A stretch of DNA of 64,000 nt from Parelaphostrongylus tenuis (GCA_019055375.1 JAHQIW010000218.1:62001-126000), one strand, 5' to 3'; positions 12,001 through 22,982 are shown, counted from the first letter of the stretch. Notes: a model not told the origin generated them from the sequence alone. Translations and numbers: made by a program.

Positions 12001-15000
12001 TCTTCGCGTTCATAAGCGCGAGAAGTTTATGATCATTGCAGCATTGAACGTGGCTATCTTAGCCAGCCACGCGTGAAATGGTCAAAGACCCCCTTGATCG
12101 CAAATAAGAATTGGACTTATTTTACTTGCTGTTTCAGAAAAACGGGATTATCGATAACGATGGAGACGGCGACGGCAAAAGTTAGTAGTTTCTAGTGAGT
12201 TTCGAGTAGAGTTTTTTGAAGAAAAAGTTGTATTAGTGACTGAAAATAGGAAAATAATTGTTAGATTGTCGATACTTTTCCCGTATCAGCACTTATAGTA
12301 TCAAAAGTATTTTCTATTATTTCTTGACGATTCAGTAATCATTGGATAGCATGAATTTCGAGAATTTAAAGGGAACATTTTGTTTCCCAAATGATTTTTA
12401 TACTATCCTGTATTAATAAAAATCAAATTTCATTTCACACTCAAGCATCTTTTCTTGGACACAGTCATTCATTCAGACTTTCAATAACCATTCATTAGCA
12501 CAACCTCTGCGATCTCAATGATCTGCTTGGTTTTCTAGATTTGCGCAGAGCAATTCTCATATGGCGATCGACACAACACCGAGTGCGAAGTCCAATATTC
12601 TTTCAACTGAAACAATCCACAAAGAAATTTTCTGAAAATTCAAGCATATCCTTGAAATTTGTGAGATTTATGCTATCTAATGATATTGAAGGTCTGGATG
12701 AAAAGTTGTGTTCAGCAAAAAATACTCAAACCTGCAGCACAATTTTATTCTGTACTACTACGCTTTTTTTCAGGAAAGCAAACACACCATCGACATCCTG
12801 AAAGCATAGACTATTGATTGGTTATTGAAACTTAATGACTTGACATGAATGTTGCGAATTCCATTCACATGCCGATGCAGGGTCATGCGCGCCGCATGTG
12901 AAATGGAATCTCAACTTCAGTGTTATACCGTAATAAAAAGTTTTTTTGGAAAGCCGAAAACATATTTGAATTTGTCGAAATTTGTGCTATCGAATAAATA
13001 CTGAATTTTCTAAGGAAAAAGTTTATTCAGCGCAAAATGCTTAATAGTTAAATGAGAATTTATTTTTACTATTAGTATGTGATATAAAGACCATTCAAAT
13101 AACTGCCCAAAATCTCACGATTTGAGCTATCGAATCACTATGAATGTCTAAAAAGAGCAAAAAAAATCATTCTTTCAGATATGGGTTCAAATAGAGCAAA
13201 AGTACCAATTTGTTAATGAAAGATTCTGCATGGTGCAAACGTCTATGCTACGCGGGTAAATATTGACCGGTACCAATTTAGGACAAACTGCTAATGATCG
13301 ATGCTTATTGCATAAATTGTTCATTGCTTAATGAATACTCTAACAAAAAATTAACAGCGTCACTGTAAGCTTTGAGAAAATTTGGGTGAGTAATATGCAA
13401 TTCTTCCAAAGGTACGCTACAATTTGATGATCGGGGGCTCTATCAATTATTTTTCCGCTTGCGCACTATGAGGCACACTAAATGAGCTTTTTGAAGAAGT
13501 CATAGATTGATTTACGTATCGTCAAAATATGAAGTATGAAATGGAGATACTTTGTGTCCTCATTGGTGCGGCCTTCTCAATGAAAAGCGTGAATTTTTTG
13601 AAAACTTGGGTGTTCTTTTTACGATAAAAGACCTTTATAGAAGGCTATCAGTAACATATCATTCTTTCTGATCATAAATTGTCTACAGCGTATGCATTTT
13701 ACTATACAAGTACCACTACACCCACTGTGAAGTTCAAGCAACGGACTAAATACTTAGAATGTGAACGCGATCTTAACTCCTTTGCTATAGCGCACTGAAA
13801 AATCAGTTCAAAAAACTTAATTAATCCATGGAATTCATACTTCTTGGGCTATCGACTGATTAACAAATCTACTGTAAAGTATAGCATGAGCGATATCAAA
13901 GCTCGCAAAGCATTGCGAAGGTGAAACGTGTTTTCTGTTCGTCATTACTACAGTGCAGTAAACAGCTTCAACTGAGAATTAATTCAGAAATCAAGTTCAT
14001 ATTTAGAATCTACCTTTCCAAAGCTATGGAATGGTTAAAAACTTTAGTGAAAAAACTTTGTTCGGCAAAAAAAGCCAAGCGAACACAAGTGCTAATTATT
14101 CTAGACACTCCGAGAAAAAAATGTTATTTCGTCTTCGTTGCTAGAGCTCACTGGAAAGAGTCTTCAGAAACCAAGTACATCATCAAAACCGAAATTTTTT
14201 CGGCTATCGAATGACTACTAAGAGTTCTTTTAAAGGTCGTGCTCGGTGAGAAAAACACGAAAATGCGCTTGTACCATGAGTGGTACACGTAGTACTCAAA
14301 GGGTCAAGCTCTTGAATAGCTATTGAAAATCTAAGGTTCAAGTTTTTCCAGCAAGAAAGGCCTTCAAAATTTTGCAATTTTTTGGATACACGCCGCCTTG
14401 AAGGGGTCAAACTCAAACTAGACAGTTCAATAGACATGCATGAACACAGAGACATAACGGAGAATTTTCGAAGCAGCAGTCACCGCCCTTGCACAGAAAT
14501 CCACGAATCGATACGTAACACCATCAAAGCAATACGAGATTCCAAGAACCCAAAATGAAGTGCAGAAAGGAGTGCCTGTTTCAAAGCTTGATCTCATACA
14601 ACACCCAGATTGATATTTACTTTGAGAGAGAGCACATTACTCTATTACATAAGCTATGTACGGCTAGTCTTGACGTGGAATACTCATGGAGCTCGGATCA
14701 AAAGCAATGAGCATGTGGAGAAGGTAATTCGCTTCCAATGCGATTATATACTGTGGTTTTTCTGTTGAGGTTATGAAGGTATTTTACGAATATATTGCAG
14801 CTCTCTTGCCCATTATAGGCTCTGAAGAAGGCCAAATTTTGCCAAAACGTTGACTATTATAAATAAACAGTGCAGTAGCAGCTTCTTATAGGCTAGTAAA
14901 GGCAGAATTATTTGAATAATTTAGCGAAAAGCAAGCGCTAATAGATAACTACTGAGAAATCGGTCATGTAGGACAAAAACGAAGGATTCTCTGAATTGTA

Positions 15001-18000
15001 TTGCAAACAAAACTTTCCAATAATCTTACACTGATCGACGGCGTACAAACTCACATTATCCTTGGGACGATGCTCAAGACTTGCGCACGGTTTACCACGT
15101 ATTTGACTACGTAGACAAGCACGAAGGCAATCATCTTTGAATTCCACCGTTTCCATAGCCATCGGATCTACAGACAGCTAAACGCATCGAATATCCATTT
15201 TCCTATTTTGGACTGAATCTATACTACTAATCTGAGCAAACAGTTATCATAATGCTTTTCAGGCAAACTCTTGAGTTTTTCTTTCTTGTGAAATTTCACG
15301 TTTGTGGTCGCATGCTCGTTTCTCAAAATGATACCCAAATTTTCCAGAGAGGCATGCACATACAGCAGGAGCAATGTGCTTTTCTATGCGTAAGCGCTAA
15401 CACATCTGAGTACCAGAATACTATTTCACTTTCCTATGGGAAACAAGGGAAATTAATCGTCAATTTCCTCAGGAGTTTTAACAGTGAAAAGTAGTGTATA
15501 AACAAAAAATGTATTCAATTTAACGACTAACTACGTTTACTAGATCAGCAACTATAGAAAGAACAAAAAAAGTTTATAATAAGTCCTCAAAATTGCCTCC
15601 TTTGTCCTCTGTACATTGACGAATTCGCTTGTAAAAATTTGTAATGGTGGTCAAACACTTTTTCACAGTACATTTGTAACAAGCGCGTGTCAAAGCCGTT
15701 TTAAATGGTCGACGCTAGCGTAGCGAGTAGCCGAGACTTCTCCAGCTTAGATCACACGGACAAATGGCAATCATTGAGCGGGACGAATGCACAGGAGCTC
15801 AGTGCTTCTCGAGCGTAAGTTCGTTGACACCGAAGTGTTCAGTACTCCAAGGCTTGAGTACACCCTGTAAGAATCGCCGCTCATAGCTGGCAGCGCTTAT
15901 TACGATTTTTCTGTTGATGAAGACCAATAGCGTCCAATCGGTGGCGCAACAGCCGGCCCAGACTATCACGGAGGCCGAAAAATGACAAAGGTTGATAGTT
16001 TTGCTACTGCGGATTTCTGTTGACCGTTCTTGAGAATCTGACGTCGATTCTGACGACTGTGAAGTGGTTCAACTGTGAATATCCTCTCATCCGTAAAAAG
16101 TACCTTTGACATACGAACATTATTTATCAAACGAACCAGTCGGTGAGTCTTTGAATGTCGTTCATCTTCCATCCTTTTGTAATGTTTCGCACGCTCCACT
16201 CGCTGATCAGCTTGCCGAGCCATTCTGGGCATCAAACGCTCCGAATTTCGTTGAACTTGACAGCGGATCTTTGGAATGTTTTCTGAAGTAGTCGAGGTAG
16301 CTGAACGACCTTTTCGAGGACGGCCCTCAATCGCTCTAGTTTCTTTGAAACGTTTCATGGCTTGGGTTGAAACCAGTTATTTTAACAATGTCGGCTGTTT
16401 TGATTCCTGTTTTCTGCAACTCAATTACTGACATACGTCCTTTTAACGATCCATAACTTGAGCACAATTGAAGATAGTCAAATAAATAAAATACATTTTG
16501 GACCGAAATTGAAATAAATAAATGCAAAATTGTCAAGACTTTACTCGCATTCTGCATGTGTTGTAGATATAAACTAATGCATGTCTGACCTATACAACGA
16601 CCTACGATAGCCCACTAATTTATCAAATCATGTCTTTATTCCAGCAAGCGAGGTTGGGAACAATTTGTCGACCTTTAATAGACAGAAAGTTCAGTCGATC
16701 CGGGTGCTTGGTTGAACCAACGATTGACCCAGTATGTTTTGTACGGTACCTCCAACCGCTTACACGTATCACTCTTGATCTCATAAAAGGAATAGGATAA
16801 AACTCTAGGCGTTGATCATTCCTAGAGAATGCGCCATGTGTTCTACTTCACTAATCATAGTTAGAGGTGACTAAATGTATATCGAGCCTTCACAAGATTC
16901 ACACCCGCCTACCGATGTACTACCCCAGTGCTGTCATCCCCATAAAAGTCTGGCACCGATTTGCCCAACGCGGACGGACGGAGGACCTAGTGAGCTTTAG
17001 GCACGAGATCGAACAGTCGAACTCGTGTGTGTTACACTCCACCTTCAACCATTGCTCCACACAACCCCGTTATTCGGATACTTTTTACAAATTGACGGAA
17101 TTGACGCCACTGTTCATGTAACTCAGTAAGATAAGACATGATCTTTCTCGGTTTTCTATTCCTTCTCAACAATTTACCTGGATATTTGGCAGTTCGACGA
17201 AACATTGATTGATGTCGAGGTAATCGCCTGGAAATTTCATTACACACAGTTCGAAATATTCAAGAATTGAAACTAAAAAGCATTGAACAGACAATGAACG
17301 CTACGTTTTGCGAAGTCTCATTGATTCAGACTTTATGCAGAAAAAATTGCAGAAAGGATTTTTTGTACTGACCCATCATCACATCTACTGCACAAATCCC
17401 AGCACTTCTATTATTGCATTCGTTTCCCCATATCACTCTTCGCAGTGGCCTCCAAAAATTTTGCGTGCTGCTTCGGTTCCTGCATGGAGCTTTCGCTTTT
17501 TCCAAGGATGCCGTAAGATGATACCCGAGACGATTCTCCTTGCAATATTGCGTGCAGCCTCACGCTATGGAGTCCCCCCAAAAAAGACATTTACAAAGGC
17601 AGAATAGGTTATCTTTGAAAATGTGGCCTTCTTCATTACCTTTGATCTGATTCAGCTACAGGGATGGGTGAAAACTTCTAAGAGACTAGTATGAAATCTG
17701 TATTATAATTCTCTCACACAAGTCTGACATCAATTTTCTGACCTCTCAGGGATTGGTGAGCCCGGGAAGCGGGATCGAATTAGAGATAGATCCAGTGTTT
17801 TTGAAAAGCACCTCTAACCACTGCGCTACACGCGACCTGCAAAATGAGAAAAATAGAGCTTGAAAAGGTCTTATTATTAGATCGTTCCATAAGTTGTGGC
17901 AATAGAGCAATAGACACAAAATCTACCAACCGGAAGTAATTTAATTATCATGATTTGAGAAGGCAATTTGAATGTGAAACATAACTTATTTTCGCCGCTA

Positions 18001-21000
18001 CAACGCAATAAAAGGCTTTTTCCAAATACCAAACATATTATCAAAATAGAAGAAATTCAAGTTTTCGAATAATTACCGAAAGTCTAAGAGAAAAGTTCTA
18101 TCGAGAAAGAAAGGAATTCAAACAATCTCGTGTTCCCGAGCTTGTACACCTCGTCCCGAACCGTTTAATGGAGCTTGCGGCGATGATACGGTTGCAGAAA
18201 GACGTCTAGGAACGAGTTTGCGAAGTTCATAGCTGGAGAGAACAATCTGGAGAAGCATTCGAGCTAGGGCCGTCCACAGGAAGCTCCATTTATCTTGCAT
18301 GTCTCTTCACTAGCACTTTCCCCTGAGCGCTATTCGTGCATGAACACCAAGTGAATTTCTTTCCACGACAGCTCCATATTAGAGCAAATGGGCAAGTTCT
18401 ATATCAAATGTTCACAAGAGTGATGAGCACTTGAACGATATCAAAATCATGCTTTTGCAATATTTTAATTACTTCTGGTCGGACAAATATGCCTCGGCGG
18501 TATAGTGGGAGAGCACGCGCCCCTGGATAGAATGAAACGCGGGTTCGATTCCCGCCTGAGGATGTGTTTTTGCTCACCACTCAATTCTCTTAGGAATATT
18601 TATTCTTCTGTTAATAAATCTGGCATTTATTACCCCCGTGCCAAAACTTATGGAACGACTCAGTACCATACAACATTCTCAGCCAGGCATTTTTATAAAA
18701 CGTCAGTACGCACGAACAGGCCGCCACAATAGATAGTGAAAGTATGGATTTGAAAGAATTTGAAATTTGCAGACCAGTACGGCTTAAAAATGCGTGGAAA
18801 CTAAGTGTTTGATCATGAAAGATAGAGAAAAAAAATGATGCAATATAAAAATTTGCGTCCTTCATTTCCTTGACCTGTTTCATGCAGAAATCTGTCACTC
18901 GACTTACACTTGATGGGCAGCGATAAAACAGTTAACAAAAACAAATTTTTTTGGCGACACCTTTCAGAAATTTTAAGCTAGGCATTTCCGTCATTCATTG
19001 GTCTTTACCCAAAAACTCGACTATCTTCTATAGGAAGATGATCAGTAATGATTCTGTATGAGAGACCACTGCAACGTTGTTGTACTTCATTCAACTCAGT
19101 CACTAATCAATTCGAATGAAAGTCATTGGAAAACAAGAATGATAATCATTGAGGGTGGAAATCCCGGTTCAATATCAGTCTCAAAAAAGCGTCATGCTAG
19201 TCATGTCAGCTTATCAATAAAACGTTTTTGCACAGCACTCCACATATTGGGAATACATGATAACAGCATTGTGCAATTTAACATAATAGCACATACAGAG
19301 TCTACATAGGTAAATTACTTATTTTGGCTTAGTTTGCAAAAATGTTTAGAGCGTTTTCGAGAATGGTACGTCAGATTCATATGTACGTTTTGGCAGTGTC
19401 ACAAGCTTCATTAGAAGCAATAGGGAAACGCTATTTATGATGATAGCACGTGATATTGTGCTACCACCATTCTTTTCAGTTGATGGATTACGGATGATAG
19501 TGAAGTCGTCAATAACATAATACATCGACTGGAAAAAATGGTAATAACACAATATCACATTCCATCGCCATAAACAGCGTCTCCGCAACCCTGGTAAATA
19601 GTAGAGTTCAGTGTAAGACGTGGGCCACTGATGAAGCGAGCGACATCGTCGCAACGTACATATGGCTCTGATGTACCAACCTTGTAAAGACTCCAAACAT
19701 GCTTACTGACTCAATGTTCAAAACGAGATTTAAAAACACCACCTATTTTGAGCTATGATTTCAATACACAAATGGCTCATCTAGACGAGTTACTTCACCC
19801 CACCACAGTTTGTGCTAATGTAGTAGGCAAGTAGTTTTCTCTGTTTCGAAACAATCCTTTTAAAGTCTTCCGGCTTTTCACATCGCACTGTAAATGAGAT
19901 GGATTGGAGAGTGATTTGTCACTTCATGGTAAAATTGCTACTGGGATGAAAGTGTACATGCTATTAGTTCTTTCACAGTTGATTGATATAGACGAAAATT
20001 CAAAACGTTTTTATAGTTTCGATGAGTCTTCCATGCATTTTAATTCACTTTAGATGATATCACTTCTACAGAAAGGTCGATCAATCTGTTGCGAATGGCC
20101 AATTAGCAAAACGAATGGGTGCTCATACAAAGTAGTAGCGAAAGAAGAGAAAAGAAGTCATACACAGCAACAAACCAAATCGACATTTTGAGAATTTTGG
20201 TATTAAGTGGTTACCATGTTGATGAAAGGTGAACAGCACATTGTCAACATATCATTTATTTTAAAGAATAAGCGGAATCGAACCAATGATTATGTGTATA
20301 TTGTACAGCATCTCTAACATCATACACAAGAACCAGAACTATGAAGAAAACTGTCATCAACGTTGAGCTTTCTGGAATCAGTTGAGTAGACAGATCTTCG
20401 CCAATTGTATGCAACCGTATCTTGATTACTCTTAAGAAACTCAAGCAAACATTGATTTGTCATGTCACCACAATATTGTAGGTTACGCACTGGTCAGAAT
20501 GTATTGATGAGCTTAACGTCGGAAACATACTTTCTGAAGCAACTTATTAAGCAGTAAGAAGCATCTGTTTGAAGAAGCTGGAAAAAGAACAAAAAAATCC
20601 AACAGAAATTTGAACAGATACAACAGAACTATAGAACCTGCTATCCCTCTGACGCCTCAAGGTTGGGGAATTAATACCAAACTTGTACGAGAGAAACTCG
20701 AGATCTCAGAGGACTACAGCTGCCTTTGATGAAGATCTGGAAACACTCTAACGCAGCTATCTCAGGATTCCAGGGAAAATTTTGCGAGCCAGAATTCAGC
20801 GGTGCTCACGGAGGACACCGAATTCTCAAGCAATAGCGAAATTCGTATGTAGACCTGAGTTCTTCGTCAACAAAATTGATGTCTTTTGATCAAATAACCG
20901 ATAGCGAAGTGCTAGCGATAGATCAAAATCGAAAACTTCTTCACAGACTCATAATTAGGGGGAAGTTGGCTGCTCCCAGTCGACTTTAACTAGTTTTTGG

Positions 21001-22982
21001 TGATTAAACGAGTACACTAGCTGAAAACTGGATTATCAAATTATCTGTTGATTCTGATGCAAGCAAAGTTCAGCGCTACTATTACCAAGTTTAGGACGGA
21101 TATGTGTGCTACACTTGCTCATTATTTCGACTGTTTTCTGACAACCTCGCTCCTAGAACTTCGATTTATTCAGAGAGGGTGCTATAGCCCTTTTCGAGGT
21201 TTTCTTGTGACAATGGCATGAGTTCGTTCCAGCTATCTCGATCGCTTCGTCACTGCCACGTTTTTCATTTTTTTTTTCATCCGTAGCACTGACGAGGCAA
21301 GCGAGATCGTCGAAAGGTACGTATGCTGCTGGCATAACAAACCTCCAAAACGGCTAAATCAGCCTCTCTCAATCTAAAATCACTGTTTGCAATAATTTAT
21401 AGAAAGATTGTAATGAATCTCCACATTTAGGGTATTCACACCAAATTTCCTTTTATTACAAACATTATCGGCCAAGCCCCATCCCCAACACCTTCCGGCA
21501 GTCAACAAGAACACCCCATGGAACGCCGCAGCCAAGCTATCCTCGAGATTTCAAGGAGACATGTTCGACCAGTATTCTACGCCTGTTCGAGGAGTGGACG
21601 ATAAACGAAGCGAACGCTAGAAGTACTGGGATCCACACAATAGAAACCGTGATGACGAGTCGTGTAGAAAGATTAAAAAATAAGCAATTCTAACTTAATA
21701 TTCAAATTGTATGGGTGATTCTCTCTCCTTTTTATCCAAAAATCAAACCTTTGAACTGTTCACTCAAAAACACCAAAATTTCTTGACATATTTAAAACCG
21801 CGCATGAAGTACATTGCTTATTTTGAGTTTATTGGGTTCCACTTTTGCTTTCTTTGACGTATTATGCATAGCCATTCGTTAGTCATCTGAAGCGAAATAG
21901 AAATGAGAGATGAAAGAAAAATCGACTTTGTGCGCACTCAATAATTTACGAAACAAAACCTCTTTTCCAAAAGACTCATTAATTGGTAATTTAACTAACA
22001 ATTATTACTTCATTGAATCGCTTTGAGAGATCATGGTTATTGCATGGAAAGAACGAGTCGAAAAGATACCGAAGTAGATTCAACTCAAGTTACAAACCGT
22101 TAAAAATGTTGACAGCAATATGTTTAGATTTTGGACTATTGTGACGCATATTAAACAGAGGTATAGATGTCATTCATACTTATAGAACAACAAAGCAATT
22201 CTACAATACTCTCTTGTTTATAACCCTCAATATTTCTTCGTTCTAAAAAGATATTGTTTATTGTCGAAAGACCAGCAAGTTCGCGGCAATGCGAAAATTA
22301 TTCGTATTCGAATAAGCTAGACCGGACAAATGGGCATGGTCTCGATTGAGTTAAAATGGTGTCATCTGAGAGCTTTGTTACGTGTGAAGCAGAAAAGATT
22401 CGTTGTGCATGATATACTAGTTCTTCGTGTAATTCAACATTCCCGTCGTTTAAACGCGATATTCTGCTGTTCTATTGAGCTGTTACGATCTTAGTAAGGT
22501 TTTCAAATGCTGAAGCTTTTCATTGACCAATAGGAAGCAGAGAGCGAGAAGCATAGCGGTATGATGGCGATATCGTTCATTATCTCATCGGCCTAACCCC
22601 CACAGACTATGGTGCGGGCCGTATCGGGCACACAAAATCTCTCAACTTACCGGGGTCGAGAAATTGTTCCCAGACTGCGACAAACGAATTCGCTTCAACA
22701 CACGTAAGCTTTTTACAGCACGTCAATCCCAGGCTTCTAGGAAGGACGACTCCATCAGCATTCAATGAAATCCACAGTAAACAAAAACAAAGCGGACTGA
22801 ACCAGCGTAACCCACACCCAGAAAATTGGAAACGTTCGGATGAATGGTGGATCTAAGGTTGCTGGGATTGGCACAATATGATTTATGATCTATGTGATGT
22901 TGGGTCATGTAATAATAAGAACCTACCGTAAACACGGCTAAAAACAGCAAGCAATGTGACGATGGCCACAATAGGGAGCATA
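5270..22982 (-). CDS. Secreted/surface protein: signal peptide + PAN/Apple domain + SOD-like domain + GPI-like tail
   Basis: Eight exons join with perfect phase (786 nt, 261 residues): 22982-22928, 17227-17178, 15177-15055, 9971-9878, 6223-6099, 5823-5698, 5627-5574, 5428-5270 (stop TAG). Residues 1-19 (MLPIVAIVTLLAVFSRVYG) are a signal peptide. Residues 20-107 are a PAN/Apple domain with six cysteines (27, 52, 56, 66, 78, 103), including DDCLRACL and ACVLS. Residues 108-230 resemble Cu/Zn superoxide dismutase: FHIFYAP aligns with the HGFHIHE strand, DDVIGKVVVVVDA with the IIGRSVVVH strand, and Cys164 and Cys224 (DCGEL) sit where the structural disulfide lies. Most copper-binding histidines are absent, so dismutase activity is unlikely. 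Residues 242-261 (GSDS then a hydrophobic run to the stop) look like a GPI-anchor signal; three N-glycosylation sequons precede it. All donors are GT. A binding or adhesive surface role is inference. Confidence 0.8.
6885..6990 (+). repeat. Solo terminal repeat of foldback family A
   Basis: Carries the conserved arm of family A (GGAACTTTTCATAGGAGTGT, then GAAAGCTGAGACTTGAGGC and CCACGTCGCCGG) but no opposite arm nearby. It lies in intron 4 of the PAN/SOD-like gene. Confidence 0.65.
7352..7651. mobile_element. Palindromic MITE, family B, with exact 8-bp target duplication
   Basis: The first ~100 bp (ATGTTTAAAGCCTTACC..., then ACACCGGTGCTTCG, CTCGCCCTTCTCGTCAGTGA) reappear inverted at the end, with GTAAGGCTTTAAACAT as the closing terminus. 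The element is flanked by TCTTAAAA on both sides (7344-7351 and 7652-7659), an exact 8-bp target-site duplication as made by hAT-type transposases. It is 300 bp long, has no coding capacity, and sits in intron 4 of the PAN/SOD-like gene. Related copies lie at 19342-19700 and 21150-21360. Confidence 0.8.
7700..8900. repeat. Decayed array of family A-like internal units
   Basis: Variants of one motif recur every 100-250 bp: a GAGATTTCAGCTATCGAACGATTA-like block (split here by divergence), a block resembling AAAAGCTTTGTCCAGCGAGAAA, and CTACAGC-ATGAAAA. They match internal blocks of family A and the arrays at 11.6-14.4, 17.9 and 54.4 kb. No protein-coding signal. Confidence 0.45.
8900..9877. other. 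Intronic sequence; no further feature
   Basis: Part of intron 4 of the minus-strand PAN/SOD-like gene. Apart from the TA microsatellite at 9034-9080 no repeat or gene was recognised. Confidence 0.4.
9034..9080. repeat. (TA)n microsatellite
   Basis: About 47 bp of uninterrupted alternating A and T. A simple repeat, prone to length polymorphism and assembly error. Confidence 0.95.
9972..11060. other. Intronic sequence; nothing recognised
   Basis: Start of the 5.1-kb intron 3 of the PAN/SOD-like gene. Only short open frames; no transposon terminus, tRNA box or protein motif was seen. Confidence 0.4.
11060..11200 (-). repeat. Family D repeat with decayed hammerhead
   Basis: On the reverse strand, 11180 to 11137 reads CCGA, an extra A, CTGACGA, stem II AAC/GTC, GAAA, the palindromic ACACGTGT, cleavage-site A, then TCGG. 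The core is complete, but stem II has lost its closing G-C pair and an inserted A separates stem I from the core. Followed by the family D block with ATGACATGCGTGGCTCA. Confidence 0.6.
11600..14460. repeat. Family A element and decayed internal-unit array
   Basis: It opens with a recognisable family A arm (GAGGAACTTTTCTCAAGAGT, AAAGCTGAGACTTTAGGG, at 11655-11720) and a run of family A interior to about 12150. After that come repeated, diverged units with CTATCGAATGA-TACTAA and TTTGTTCGGCAAAAA blocks at about 12350, 12660, 13110, 13560, 13850, 14040 and 14200. It fills most of intron 3 of the PAN/SOD-like gene. Open frames at 12541-12801, 13921-14214 and 14204-14455 are built from these repeats and are not genes. 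Confidence 0.5.
15540..16560 (-). mobile_element. Tc1/mariner transposase relic
   Basis: Reverse strand, upstream to downstream: a helix-turn-helix region (MSVIELQKTGIKTADIVKIT, 16437-16378), then RPRKGRSATSTTSENIPKIR, the first catalytic block VLFTDERIFTVEPLHSRQNR (about 16105-16045), and VIVWAGCCATDWTLLVFINR (about 15950-15890). The tail ends NFYKRIRQCTEDKGGNFEDL (about 15645-15580). Several frameshifts and stops break the gene. It sits in intron 2 of the PAN/SOD-like gene. The FTDE/VWAG/KGGNFE pattern is that of nematode Tc1-mariner transposases. Confidence 0.85.
16965..17085 (-). repeat. tRNA-derived SINE head, family S3
   Basis: The reverse strand reads a tRNA-like A-box region (GTGGAGCAATGGTTGAAGG) and a B-box-like GAGTTCGACTGTTCGA about 35 bp later, then GAGCTCACTAGG-like sequence as in the S3 copy at 34.9 kb. 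Diverged. Confidence 0.5.
17735..17850 (-). repeat. tRNA-derived SINE head, family S3
   Basis: The reverse strand shows GTAGCGCAGTGGTTAGAGG (A box) followed by a degenerate B box, GCTTCCCGGGCTCACCAA. Same head as the copies at 16965, 23450 and 34915. Confidence 0.55.
17900..18115. repeat. Family A-like internal unit
   Basis: CGCTACAACGCAATAAAAGG, then CAAACATATTATCAAAATAG and GTTTTCGAATAATTACCGAA match the decayed units at 12.6-14.2 and 54.4 kb. No coding signal. Confidence 0.45.
18491..18605 (+). repeat. tRNA-derived SINE, family S1
   Basis: tRNA-like head: GGCGGTATAGTGGGAGAGCA (A box) and GGGTTCGATTCCCGCC (B box), with CCTC at the start able to pair with GAGG at the end of the tRNA part (about 70 nt). 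The non-tRNA tail TTTTTGCTCACCACTCAATT is shared with 41478-41605 and 41700-41815. The shared tail marks a SINE rather than a functional Gly/Asp-like tRNA gene. Confidence 0.75.
19342..19700. mobile_element. Palindromic MITE, family B
   Basis: The left arm (ATGTTTAGAGCGTTTTCGAG, then TTCATATGTACGTTTTGGC) and the inverted right arm (ending GGAGTCTTTACAAGG / ATGTTTGG on the reverse strand) match each other and the family B copy at 7352. The long reverse-strand frame 19346-19696 is produced by this palindrome and is not a gene. It lies in intron 1 of the PAN/SOD-like gene. Confidence 0.65.
20640..20990 (+). repeat. Dispersed repeat C, diverged copy
   Basis: TGGAAACACTCTAACGCAGC-T-ATCTCAGGATTCCAGGG aligns with GGAACGCCGCAGCCAAGCTA-TCCTCGAGATTTCAAGG of the copy at 21440. 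Stops interrupt the frame. Probably the 3' part of an unidentified element. Confidence 0.4.
21150..21360. mobile_element. Palindromic MITE, family B, diverged
   Basis: GAGGCAAGCGAGATCGTCGA and GGTACGTATGCTGCTGGCAT on the right match, inverted, GATCGCTTCGTCACTGCC and GACAATGGCATGAG on the left, and also the arms at 19.6 and 7.4 kb. The reverse-strand frame 21153-21335 is a by-product. Confidence 0.5.
21440..21700 (+). repeat. Dispersed repeat C
   Basis: Matches, with few indels, the reverse complement of 40000-40200: CAACAAGAACACCCCATGG, CAAGCTATCCTCGAGATT, GACCAGTATTC, GAAGTACTGGGATCC. A short open frame through it reads TPWNAAAKLSSRFQGDMFDQ. Three copies in the window argue for a repeat rather than a single-copy gene. 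Its parent element was not identified. Confidence 0.5.

Noticed and set aside
13921..14214. 97-residue plus-strand frame
   Set aside because: It is composed of the decayed family A-like units that fill this intron.
18491..18560. Functional tRNA gene (also at 41530-41605, 41705-41780)
   Set aside because: A and B boxes are good, but the acceptor stem is short, the anticodon arm is not clear, and the same non-tRNA tail follows each copy. These are SINEs.
19346..19696. 116-residue minus-strand frame (and a similar one at 21153-21335)
   Set aside because: The sequence is palindromic and homologous to the MITE at 7352-7651, so the frame is a by-product of repeat family B.
21460..21600. Astacin pro-domain (FQGD) exon
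   Set aside because: The FQGD match lies in a sequence present three times in the window with decay, so it was assigned to repeat C.
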